From positions 3,286,001 through 3,350,000 of the forward strand of contig JAUIMM010000484.1 of assembly GCA_031769625.1 (NCBI GenBank): 64,000 bases of DNA. Reading direction: 5' to 3'. The translations under genes were made by a program, and so were the position numbers. Source of the DNA: Taudactylus pleione. Lineage: Eukaryota; Chordata; Amphibia; Anura; Myobatrachidae. The notes beneath the pieces were generated by a model. It saw only the letters and a program-made list of their open reading frames with translations, had not been told where the DNA came from and did no database searches. Shown here piece by piece: positions 53,031 to 62,529 of the stretch (position 1 is its first letter; each line of letters begins with the position of its first letter).

Positions 53031-53878
53031 AGGGGAATTCAATATGAAACGTAAACTTCGCTGTCGAAGTTAACGTTTCATATCGGAGATTTTACCTGGG
53101 ATAAAGTATCGTGCGCGCGCCCGCTTATCCCCGTATTCAATATGACAGTAACGAAAACGGGACCTGGTGAAGTGGGATTTGCATAAAGTTACAAAATTTT
53201 CCTTAAAAAAATTGTAGGATCCTCCTAAAGTTGTAAAAACATGGTTGGATCACTATGGGTACCCCCGTTTTAGCCTGTAAATGAAAGTCGGGGATTTAAA
53301 TAGCCGCAGCAGGTGTTTATTTATCGACATTGAAGAAGTGTTGCAGAAGAGCACTTGGGTTATTTTTTTTCGTTTTTTTAAGTGGTCCCATCAAATTTGG
53401 GGTACATGAAAATGGGTACTAGCATATTTTGATGTCCCTAAAGTAAGTTTTAAAAAATTCTGCATTTGTGCACCTGCCGCTAATAGCCTATTCTAGAATA
53501 CACCTGCCGCATACTTGCAGAATAGCCCTGAACCTATTTCCTTATTTTTAAACACTTTTTTCCCATTTTTTTTTTTCACCCCAATTTTTAAATAAATTTT
53601 TTGGGGTGTCCTTATTTTTTTTTTTTTTTTGACACAGTTATTTTTAAAAAGTCATTCCCAGGGGTGCAGGCTATTTTTTTTAAGCCTGCACCCCTAAACC
53701 CCAATTCTGCACTTTTTTACGCCACCTATTCAGTGGTGAAAAGTTATCCCCGTTTTTTTTCAAAGACTTTTCGAACCTGCGAAAAGTCTTTGAAATTGAA
53801 TACAGTGTAAAACTAAAACCTGCGTTAATGACGTAATAGTTGCGATATTAAGTTATCGCACCCATATTGAATTCCCCT
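53031..53878. mobile_element. TTAA-like element with AGGGGAATTCAATATG ends
   Basis: Perfect inverted ends AGGGGAATTCAATATG and CATATTGAATTCCCCT. The interior matches 47255-48072 in order, including ATCACTATGGGTACCCCCGT, GGGGTGCAGGCTATTTTTTT then AAGCCTGCACCCC and the GACTTTTCG arms. Flanks TTAG and ATAA may be altered TTAA. Confidence 0.85.
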
Positions 53879-54089
53879 ATAAGGAGGAGGTTAGGGTTAG
53901 GCACCCCTAAAGGAGGGTTTGGGGGGAGTAGGGTTAGTAAATACTTACCTTTGGAGCTGTCGGAATCTTCACTGCTGTCGGTCTTCCGGCGTCGGGATTT
54001 GAACCGCCGGACATAGTTCCAGCAGTATATCATACCGATCCCCCTGGGCAACCTGTTTGTACGTGGATTTGAGTGCCGGCCTACAAAAC

Positions 54090-54165
54090 CCTATATATAT
54101 ATACAGTATATATATATATATATATATATATACATACATACATACATATACACACATACTGTATA
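54090..54165. repeat. (TA)n(CATA)n microsatellite
   Basis: (TA)n interrupted by CAG, then (TACA)n and CACACATACTGTATATAT. Confidence 0.95.
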
Positions 54166-54299
54166 TATCTAAGCCTATGATATATTGATTATTATTTTAA
54201 CAATTCAGACAGGGAGGCAGATATTAATAATAATTCAGTGAGTTGTAGACTTACTTTACTTAATATGTTGTAAGTATATATATTTATTTCTGGTGAGCC

Positions 54300-54715
54300 A
54301 GTTTATATTTTACAGGCTGCCACTGCCTCCTGTGTATTGGGCTGGCTGCTCTCTGCCGCTGGAACTGTGTGTGTGTGCTGCGGCTGGCCGACTGCTCCTT
54401 GTATGTGGTGTGACACTGACTTATCAGTGCTGGAGGCGGGCCGCGGAGGGTCTGGAGGCGGAGCCATCAGTCGCGACTGATGGCCCCACACTCCCCAAAG
54501 GCTGTTGGGAGGAGCTGCTGCAGCTCCCCCGTCAGCTACTTTTTTTACTTCACTAAGCTTCAGCGCATGTGCTGAAACTGTACAGCTGCATGATCGCGGT
54601 AGCGGGAAGGGGGAGCGGAGGTCTGGGATTAGGTGACTATGAGTCAGTGAAGGGCGGGCCAGGCGGCTGCTGGCCCAGTGGGATCCGTCCTGGCGGCCCA
54701 ATCTGCCGCCGATCC
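54300..54715 (-). repeat. Truncated relative of the CAGGGGCGGATTGGG hAT family
   Basis: On the minus strand, CAGATTGGGCCGCCAGGACG then GATCCCACTGGGCC parallels the start of 57248 (GGATTGGGCCGCCGGG and CCCGCTGGGCC). The terminal CAGGGGC is lost. The 194-codon minus-strand frame across 54887-54303 has no domain and is not supported as a gene. Confidence 0.55.
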
Positions 54716-55350
54716 CTAAGTTGTGGCCATGACCCCTAACTGACAGACAGAGAGCCCACAGTAAGGGGGAGAGGCAGGTACCGCTGATGGGTAGCCCAAA
54801 CCCAATGTAGTCTGTCAATGTAAATAATGTAAAAAAAAATTTTTTGATAAATGAAACATCGATTTGTGAAAAAAAAAAGTCTGTCAACAGTCTATTTATG
54901 AAACTTCAAAATTCGCAATATTGACATGTCATGTCGACATTCTGACATTGTTGACGTGTTGAATGTCCACATTCTGGATGTATACCTATCTAAAAGTGTG
55001 TCCGGATCCTGAAAAGTAACAAAACCAACAACGGTGATTTAAATCTGCTGCATTTTTCTGGAAGCCGTCAGTGCAATTGTTAGGAAACAAGCAGGTGGTC
55101 TAATAGATTAGGAGAGGTGAATGTCAATGGTAGTAGCAGAGATTCTGGGTGGTGACGTTTCTCTGTCTGTGCACTGAATTGTTTATGGTGTTGTCACATT
55201 TCCTTATGGCATTATACTATATTATGTGACATCTCTTCCTTTTTTAGTTTTTAGGTTTTTCAATTTAAACTTTGCTTATCCCACAAGGAATGAACATATT
55301 TGATTTGAATTCGCAAATCAGATAAATCTAAACAAATGAACTCATTGGCT
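54716..55350. other. No gene seen
   Basis: AT-rich unassigned sequence. TATTGACATGTCATGTCGACA near 54920 is a short palindromic patch. Confidence 0.4.
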
Positions 55351-55682
55351 CTTTATTTATTTATTACCAGTTATTTATATAGCACACACATATTCCACAG
55401 CGCTTTACAGAGATTATACACATCAGTCTCTGCCCCAGTGGAGTTTACAATCTATATTCCCTACCACATGCTCACACACACATACACAATAGGGTTCTAT
55501 TTTTTGTTGGGGGCCAATCAACCACCAGTACATTTTTGGAGTGTAGGAGGAAGCCAGAGGAAACCTACGCAAGCACAGATAGAATATATAAACTCCACAC
55601 AGTTAGGGCCGTGGTGGGAATTGAACTCCGGAACTCAGTGCTGTGAGGCAGTAAAGCTAACCATTACACCGTCTGTGCTGCC
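55351..55682 (-). mobile_element. tRNA-like SINE, nearly full length
   Basis: Read on the minus strand it begins GGCAGCACAGACGGTGTAAT then GGTTAGC (A-box-like), contains GAGTTCAATTCCCACCA (B-box-like), a conserved middle (TGTGTGGAGTTTATATATTC, GTTTCCTCTGGCTTCC, CACTCCAAAAATGTAC) and a LINE-like 3' end (GTAAACTCCACTGGGGCAGA, GTAAAGCGCTGTGGAATATG, TATATAAATAACTGG) with an (AATA)n tail. RNA polymerase III would transcribe an active copy. No target duplication was identified. Related copies: 41893-42257 and 41150-41290. Confidence 0.8.
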
Positions 55683-56559
55683 AAAATTGTTTTCATCACA
55701 ATTAATGTGCCAATGACTAGTAAGATGAAGTATGCAAGCAACTAACAGGATGCACAGGCATGGGTGGGCTGGGGGACAGGGTGCCATTTGCCCCCCCCGG
55801 GCTTGTACAATTTTAGTGGTCCAGGGCCGCCCGCAGCCGCGCTCTGCATATACAGTACATAGCTGGTTACGGCAGACAGGCAGAGGATGCTCCCCGGTCA
55901 CTCTGTGCTCTAACACTGTGGGAGCAGCCAGGCGGCATTCTCGGCCTTCCTTCCTGCAGCCAGCCAAATCCATGCCCGGATGCAGCGTGCGCACCAGGGT
56001 TGGCCCCGTCTAGGCCTTCAGCTGGGGCTGGCCGTCTCTGCTTCATCCTGCCTCTTATGCCCCCTCCTATTCTCCGTTCTGAGTGCTGATTTTCTCCCAG
56101 CTCCAGTCCTATGCTCCATCCCTCCTCTTTTGCCCAGTCTCCTATTTCTCCATGCTGACTCAATCCCTGCCCCCGGCTCCCATGCTCCGTCCCCTCTTTT
56201 CATCTCCGTACCGCCTCCTCTTCAGGGGCACAAACAAAGGGATAATCAGGAATAGAGGCAACAGAGCAAAGTTGTCAGGAAAAGGGCACTATCTGGCAGA
56301 CAAGGAGCAGTCACCTAGGAGAGAGGTTAGTAGAGGTGGAGTCAGGAAAAGGGTGCAGTATGGGAGAGACAGGGAGAAGGTATAGGGGGAGGGGATAAAA
56401 GGGATGAACAGAGCGAGACGTAGTTCGGAAAAGTGGAGGAAGCGGAGAGGTTATTAGGAAAGGGGAGCAGGATGGGGCAAACAGAGAGAAGTCACAATGG
56501 ACTTGTGAAGGGATAGAAAAGGTAGATGGGAAAAAGACAGGTCAGAATAGGAGTTTGAT
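55683..56559. other. No gene; GC-rich repeat-derived DNA
   Basis: 55760-56030 has the composition of hAT MITE interiors (GGTCCAGGGCCGCCCGC, GGTTGGCCCCGTCTAGGCC) without clear ends. 56230-56550 is purine-rich and grades into the minisatellite, with early degenerate units such as GGAGCAGGATGGGGCAAACAG. Confidence 0.4.
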
Positions 56560-57080
56560 GTATTCAGGGAGCAGGGACAGACTGGGGGAGAGAGTGATGT
56601 CATCAGGGAGCAGGGACAGACTGGGGGAGAGAGTGATGTCATCAGGGAGCAGGGACAGACTGGGGGAGAGAGTGATGTCATCAGGGAGCAGGGACAGACT
56701 GGGGGAGAGAGTGATGTCATCAGGGAGCAGGGACAGACTGGGGGTGAGAGTGATGTCATCAGGGAGCATGGACAGACTGTGGGAGAGAGTGATGTCATCA
56801 GGGAGCAGGGACAGACTGGGGGAGAGAGTGATGTCATCAGGGAGCAGGGACAGGATAGGGGAGAGTGATTTCATCAGGGAGCAGGGGCAGGATGGGAGAG
56901 AGAGTGAAGTCATCAGGGGGCAGGGACAGATTGGGGGAGAGAGTGATGTCATCAGAGAGCAGGGACAGACTGGGGGAGAGAGTGATGTCATCAGGGAGCA
57001 GGGACAGGATGTGGGAGAGAGTGATGTCATCAGAAACAGGAGGGGGAGAGAGTGATGTCATCAGGGAGCAGTGACAGAAT
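56560..57080. repeat. 39-bp minisatellite, about 13 units
   Basis: Unit: GGAGCAGGGACAGACTGGGG plus GAGAGAGTGATGTCATCAG. The 39-bp period is a multiple of three, so both strands stay open for about 160 codons with 13-residue repeats (SGSRDRLGERVMS on plus, SLSPPVCPCSLMT on minus). These frames are artefacts. The first seven units are almost identical; later ones are shorter or diverged. Confidence 0.95.
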
Positions 57081-57247
57081 GGGGAAGAGTGATATAATCA
57101 GGGATACCAGGCTGAATTGTGAGACAGGGAGAGTTTGTAGTGGAGATGGAGCAGAATAGGAAAGTAGCGAGTTGATGCAACATTTATTTATTCAGAAGGA
57201 AGAATGTAAAAAAACAAGGGATGTAGATTAGATTTAAGATACCCAAG
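57081..57247. other. No gene seen
   Basis: Short purine-rich spacer after the minisatellite. Confidence 0.35.
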
Positions 57248-57640
57248 CAGAGGCGGATTGGGCCGCCGGGAAACCGGGGTACTTCCCGCTGGGCCGGACA
57301 TCTCTGTCATTAGCAGCCCCGTCAGGGCTTTCACTGCTGTGGCCGCGCATGTTAGAAGCGGCGGAGGTGGAGAAGCCGAAGATGTCATGTGGCTGGGCAA
57401 TGCAGACAGCACGGTCTCTCAGGGCTGCCAGTAACACTGCCTTGCAGTTACCTCTCCCCACCACCAAATGTCTCTGCATTTCTGTGACTCTGCATTTCTG
57501 TATCTCTGTATTTCTGTGTCTCTGCATTTCTGTGTCTCTGCATTTCTGTGACTCTGCATGCTGTAATACCACCAGTGATTCTTTACACGCCACCATCGGC
57601 GCACTATCGCGTGCACCATCAACACTTGCGCCAGCCCCAT
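57248..57640 (+). mobile_element. hAT element, left part (CAGAGGCGGATTGGG)
   Basis: Starts CAGAGGCGGATTGGGCCGCC, one mismatch from the 4667 terminus over 15 bp. The right terminus is absent. At 57465-57560 the 18-bp phrase CTCTGCATTTCTGTGACT is repeated about six times with variation (TGTGACT, TATCTCT, TGTCTCT), giving another short tandem array. Confidence 0.65.
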
Positions 57641-57785
57641 AGCAGGTGCACTTTCTCTATCTGACACTGAGAAGCCTGTAACACATGTGCCATAGAGGCT
57701 TTCTGAATCTTTTGCGTATGCGTAGTTGCAAATAATCGCTCAACTACGTGACAATCGGCATTAAGTGCGGCTCTGAGTCAGGCCC
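57641..57785. repeat. Harbinger-like MITE right end
   Basis: GCGGCTCTGAGTCAGGCCC at 57767-57785 is the family right end with typical interior (GCGTATGCGTAGTTGCAAAT, AATCGCTCAACTACG). The left part is missing or displaced by the hAT fragment. Confidence 0.55.
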
Positions 57786-58127
57786 ATAAAATTGGGTGGA
57801 AGATGCCTGGGAGTGAGCACAAGGTAATAGGTACACATCACACTCTTATTTGTATGTTCTCACCCAGATGAAGAGAGATTTGCATTGTTTGTTTTACACA
57901 TGCCAAGGTTACCAGGCAATTCTTACTGCAGGTGCATAACATTTAGCCAGAATAGGAAAAGGCTAATAAGCCGGAACATGTATAATTAGTATAATGCAAA
58001 GACTTAATTGAAGAGGACACCTAAATGTCTAAACTATGATGATATAAGACAACACTTCCCTCTCCTTTACATCACATCTTATTTTACGATCACATACAGT
58101 TTAAATGGGTATTCTGCTAAGCACTGA
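57786..58127. other. No gene seen
   Basis: Unassigned AT-rich sequence between two MITE ends. Confidence 0.35.
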
Positions 58128-58251
58128 GGGCCTGATTCAGCTTAGGACGCAATTGCAAAGCTGCTTGCAGGCAGCTCTGTAATTCCGTCCTTGCTAATCT
58201 GCAAATGCAGCAGGAGGTGTATGACACCCCCCTGCTGCATTTGCGAACTCA
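58128..58251. repeat. Harbinger-like MITE left end, split
   Basis: GGGCCTGATTCAGCTTAGGA starts a second family member. CAAATGCAGCAGGAGGTG and its inverse CCCCCTGCTGCATTTG form a hairpin (58202-58243). The next element inserted directly after TCA at 58249-58251. Confidence 0.65.
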
Positions 58252-58850
58252 GGGCCTGATTCAGAGCCGGACGCTATTTGTGCTTGCTCGTTCAGAAAAA
58301 GGGGCTGGCTATTTAAATTGAGCGCTCGCTCTTTGCGGTCTGTCGACGCCTCTATGTCTGAACGAGCGAATAAAACATGCGGTCGTTATTTTGAAAAAAA
58401 TGCCCCCTGGCCGCTCGCATCATACGTCATCTCCGCTATTTATTAGATTAATCGAGTACATCGAACGGCGTATAAACTGCTCGCTATTCTTGTGGCTGGA
58501 TTTTCCTACCGCAATCATGCGAGCAGTTCAGACTAAAAGACAACCAAGTGACGTGGTCAATGACGCTTCTTTGTTAATTATGCACACCCTTATAACGCCC
58601 GTTTTGACCGTTTGGCACTCCTGCGTTCTGATCTCCACTCCCCGTTTTCAAGCACCTTCCCCTGTTACCACCCATAAACGCCTCATCCTGTCACTCAAAT
58701 TAGCAGGCATTCGCTATTTTGCGAGCACACGATTTCTGACCGCACTGACTGGTTCGGGCATGCGTATTACAACCCATCCGCATGCGCAAATGTGCGAACA
58801 TCGCTCGGAACGAACGAGCGGCCGCTTGCGAGCGGCTCTGAATCAGGCCC
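58252..58850. mobile_element. Harbinger-like MITE, 599 bp, TCA TSD
   Basis: Ends GGGCCTGATTCAGAGCCGG and GCGGCTCTGAATCAGGCCC, with TCA on both sides (58249-58251 and 58851-58853). It is the reverse complement of 28206-28808 at recognisable similarity throughout (GGGGCTGGCTATTTAAATTG, CCAAGTGACGTGGTC, CCGTTTTCAAGCACCTTCCC). The 169-codon open frame at 58391-58900 runs out of the element and has no domain. Confidence 0.9.
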
Positions 58851-59097
58851 TCAGCACTGTGACCGAAGGTCGCAGGCTCGGATCACCATGGAGGAGGTAA
58901 GTAATGCAGCTGTAGATGCGATACTAACTGAGGGGACAGCTGCTTTTCGGAGCAGTTGTTCCCTCACCGGAGCAACGATGAATTGCTCCGCTGTAATCTA
59001 TTCCCCGCTGCGAGTTGGATACTTAAGTATCCTTCGCAGCGAGTTCAATACTTCATCATCGGAGGCCATAAGGCCTTCGATTATGAATAGGCCTCAC
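58851..59097. other. No gene; hairpin-containing MITE remnant
   Basis: ACAGCTGCTTTTCGGAGCAGT, GGATACTTAAGTATCC (59018-59033) and GGAGGCCATAAGGCCTTCG are palindromic blocks, like those in the hairpin-chain elements. Ends not resolved. Confidence 0.4.
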
Positions 59098-59232
59098 AGA
59101 GAGAGATAAAGTTGAGTAGTTGCCCAAAGCAACCAATCAGCTTCTAACTGTAATTTCACATACTGTGCTACTGTACATAAATGACAGTTAGAAGCTGATT
59201 GGCGGCTTTGATCAACTTTCTCTCTCTCCAAG
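59098..59232. mobile_element. Palindromic MITE (GCAACCAATCAGCTTCTAAC arms)
   Basis: GAGAGAGATAAAGTTGAGTA pairs with TTGATCAACTTTCTCTCTC, and CCAATCAGCTTCTAACTG with CAGTTAGAAGCTGATTGG. Same family as 2570-2676. Confidence 0.85.
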
Positions 59233-60003
59233 GCTGCTGTATACAATATATGACTATGTCTAGTTGCTATACAGCACCAGCAGGACAGTAACAGTCATAT
59301 CAGTAATAATTTGTGGACCCTGTGAACGTAGCAGTCAGTAAGGAATGGAGACTCTGACAATGAATACATAAAACATTTTTATTATATGTTAAAATATAAA
59401 ATATTTTTATTATGCAGAATATTTAACAACTAATATTTGTGAATTATCCCTAAAAAGTCATTTTCAAAGCCTACCCGCAAATATTAGGCGTCCTCTGAAT
59501 GTATGTACTGGGGAAAGCAACAGATATTACTTTGATCACAAAAGCAGTCACCATAGGGTTCTATAAATTTACCAAGTTCCGGAATATTAAGTATTCCTGA
59601 GCTTGGCCTCAGCAGCTAATGACATGTATAAATGACGTTAGCTATTGTAGACTATGGGCTACATGATGCCAAACTTTCCAGGAGTCAGGATTCTTCCCCG
59701 TTACTGTCCGCTCTCTCATACACTGATGACTGCGCATGTGCACAGATGTAAAGTGTTCGAATTAGCAGTCATTTTATTTTTACTTCTTACATACCTCAGG
59801 GACGGGCTGCAGTCAGAGCCTCTGTTCATGCATGTCATTGATAGGTGAACATAATGGCATAACAGCCATATATTTGGGCAACCTCTTGACTCACGAAGAA
59901 TCATCCTTCAGCACTCAGGAGAGGAAAAACCCCCTGTGGGGGAAACCTCTGGGGAACCATGGCTTCAGGATCGCCCTTCCCTCTGGGCATTAAGAGGTGT
60001 ACT
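59233..60003. other. No gene seen
   Basis: Unassigned sequence; open frames of 60-64 codons without motifs. Confidence 0.4.
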
Positions 60004-60610
60004 CAGGATTAAGGTCTGTGGCAGCCCCTGGGCAACAAACTTGTGGGGGCCCCTATCAATAACATTATTAAAATGATATATTGGCAATGTTATAAAAGAG
60101 TTATGCCAGGTACACACTAAGAGGTATGTTGTCCGATCAGGCGTATTGGAGCAACATATGAGGCACACCGGCCAGTGTGTACCCGCTGACGATGTGCGCT
60201 CCGATGCATGCATGCATGTCCAAAGGGTGACATTGCTAGCGAAGGCCATGCTGTATAATGGAGAATGGCCCCTGCCGTCGCCTCGTCGCTGGCGGCATCG
60301 GCAAGTGTGTATGCACTTGCCGATGCTGGCATCCCGCCCGGTCCCGTCACTTGCAAGGTATATATATATATATATATATATACCTCTCTCTCGCAAGCCG
60401 CGGCCGCTGCTCTGGTCCTTCTGCAGTCAAAGTACAACACTGAAGCTCCTCGGCGGCTGCTAAGCTGTTCCCTAACAGGAGCTTCAGTAAGGGACCGGAG
60501 AGCGCAGACAGCTAAACTCTCTGCTGTTTTTTTGTGCTGGTTGTGGCTGCCCTCTATGTGTGGGGGCCCCAGGACGACCGCCCCTGTAGTCCCTCTATAA
60601 TCCGGCCCTG
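60004..60610. mobile_element. hAT-like element, 607 bp, intact TSD
   Basis: Perfect 8-bp repeats GGTGTACT lie at 59996-60003 and 60611-60618. The right end TCTATAATCCGGCCCTG is a standard hAT terminus; the left end CAGGATTAAGGTCTGTGGCA lacks some of it. Inside, 60111-60357 contains TTATGCCAGGTACACACTAA, a TTAA-MITE-type end, so a second element may be nested. Open frames on both strands are not genes. Confidence 0.75.
60358..60384. repeat. (TA)n microsatellite
   Basis: About 12 TA units within the hAT-like element. The Ile/Tyr runs of overlapping open frames come from it. Confidence 0.95.
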
Positions 60611-60618
60611 GGTGTACT

Positions 60619-61065
60619 AATAGGTACAGGGAGGGGTTAAATAATTACCAATACTTACCAAAGATCGGCAGCTGCTGTGAAGACCAAGGAAAAAAAAGGA
60701 AAAGTCGTTGTTAGTGTATGAACAGGCAGAGTGACAAACTGTAACCTTGGTGCAGTTGTGAAGAGGGAAAAACCTCTCTATATAAATAGGTTAATCTGAA
60801 TATTGAGGACATTGAAAATGCATAAAATAAGAACAATTGACCCAAAGGGCCATTTTTATTCCCCCTAATGTGTGTATTATATAAATAAGTTTTCTTATAG
60901 TAACAAGTGGGTACCCTGAAAATAAATTTGCCCAGTAAATAAAAGCTATACAGTAAATTACTAACATTTATGTGTTAAATGTGATAAAATTGTCAAATGT
61001 ACTGGTGCCATTTTTTGCGATAAATAACAGGACCCTGGGAAAGGGCTATTTCACACCTAACATTT
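60619..61065. other. No gene seen
   Basis: AT-rich sequence between two hAT-like elements. Confidence 0.4.
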
Positions 61066-61073
61066 GCATAGGC

Positions 61074-61437
61074 CATAGTTGCCTACCTTGGTTGTCTCTT
61101 CCCCAGGAGAATCCCTGGGAGGAGAAGCAGGTGGGTGGTGACGGGGGCGGGGCCTGACTATTTCCATCATTAAGCCCTACCCCCACAGTAAAAATGCCAG
61201 CGATTGGCTTAAATTTAAATAGGGGCGGAGCCAAATGGCACAAATCATGTAGAGTCGCATCATTAAGCCCCACCCCCTGCACGGACACCCGCGATCGCCT
61301 TTGAAATTCTCGTAATTCTGACCATTTCACTAGGAAGTGGGCAGAATGCGGGAGAAGTGACTACCTTTTTGGGGGTGCGGGGGGTTACCCGGAAAATCGG
61401 GAGGCTCCTGCGAAAACCATGAAGGTAGGCATGTATG
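61074..61437. mobile_element. hAT-like MITE (CATAGTTGCC family), intact TSD
   Basis: Starts CATAGTTGCCTACCTTGG and ends CCATGAAGGTAGGCATGTATG. Perfect 8-bp repeats GCATAGGC lie at 61066-61073 and 61438-61445. 364 bp; clearest copy of the family at 8899 and 37031. Confidence 0.88.
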
Positions 61438-61445
61438 GCATAGGC

Positions 61446-61929
61446 AAAGATAGAAATAGTCACTTGTTACAGCTCTGTATCACACATTTTTAGCCTATAG
61501 TAATTTGTCCCATTTCATTATTTGGATATACAGTGCATTGTTCATTTAAAAATAGGTCAGCATTCAATATCTCCAGAAGCGTGGCTTAGCCACCTCTGCA
61601 GCTGTAGGTGTTTCCCACATACCCTTTAATAGGCCCATCAGGCCACTTACATGCCCCGATCTGTACGTTTTATGAACCACTAACCTTATATGTCCAATAT
61701 TGTGCCACCTGATCTATATTGTTCTCCCCCTGATCTGTATTTCCTGTATTGTGCTTTTCCCACCTTACCTGTTTGATCTGTATCTTATCTTATATCCCCA
61801 CCCCAAAAACATGTATGTCCTGTGTGTTGTGCTTTCCCGACCTTCCTTGTTTGATAAAAAAAAAAAAAAAAAAATACAGAAAACCCCAAAGTGGGCATTT
61901 TTCTGGCGTGCTTCTGAAAAGGTTGTGTG
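61446..61929. other. No gene; A-run and unassigned DNA
   Basis: A run of about 19 A at 61857-61875 follows pyrimidine-rich text. 61700-61860 has loosely repeated phrases (CTGATCTGTATT.TCCTGTATT and TTTGATCTGTATC) suggesting an old tandem repeat. Confidence 0.4.
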
Positions 61930-62105
61930 GTTTCATGACGCAGTAATTCCATTTACACATTATGCCACACAATTATGCCCCTTAAAACATTGCCACACGG
62001 TAATGCCCCGTAGACATTATGCCACACAGTAATGACCCTTTAGAAGCCATTATGCCACAGCAATGCTCCTGCCATAGTAATGCCCTTTACACATTATGCC
62101 CCCCA
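61930..62105. repeat. Degenerate ATTATGCCACACAGTAATG minisatellite
   Basis: Four to five units of roughly 30-40 bp with ACATTATGCCACAC and GTAATGCCCCTT phrases, varying in length. Confidence 0.85.
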
Positions 62106-62529
62106 CAACTCATCTCCCCTTGTGTTCCTCCAGCAGCAGGACTCAGGCAGGCTGGCTGAGGCTGCAGCGCATGGGTGTTTGAGGGTTGCTGCTGCTCCTT
62201 GACCACTCCTCCGCGGCCGTTCCTAGAATGCCATCCGCAACGAAGTCACAAGGCGTGACATCATCACACTCAGCACTGGAATTCTGGGAAACTGGGATTC
62301 CCAACAGCCGCGCCCAGGGCACTAGGCCCCACCCCCTACCCATCATTTGTGACCCTGTCTGTATGTCTTATACTGAGCTGCCATTTTTGCAGCCTCTGTT
62401 TTTTCTCAACACCTCCCCCACACACACACTCATTAACAAGTACGTTAACAACTCATCTCATGCATGCTATCCTCCAGTCCTGCCTTCCTCCATGGCTCCC
62501 TCCAGTAATTTGCAGTCCTGACTATGCCA
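62106..62529. other. No gene seen
   Basis: GC-moderate sequence leading into the satellite. CCAGTGCTGAGTG and ACTGGAATTCTGGGAAACTG words only; no repeat ends. Confidence 0.4.

Larger units (their letters stand above)
52425..54030. mobile_element. Telomere-like MITE split by two insertions
   Basis: Left GCTTCGAAATCCCGACACCT and right GTCTTCCGGCGTCGGGATTT then GAACC are inverted. Between them is a G-rich minisatellite built on GGTTAGGGTTAGGCACCCC (52520-52665, 52995-53030, 53879-53940). It is the inverse-strand counterpart of the CCCTAA array at 17700. Two later elements lie inside: 52677-52994 and 53031-53878. Confidence 0.7.

Noticed and set aside
54303..54887. 194-codon minus-strand open frame
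   Set aside because: Lies over a truncated hAT-derived repeat; composition is Pro/Ser-rich with no motif.
56555..57055. 166-codon open frame of 13-residue repeats
   Set aside because: The 39-bp minisatellite has a period divisible by three, so open frames arise on both strands; no unique coding sequence flanks it.
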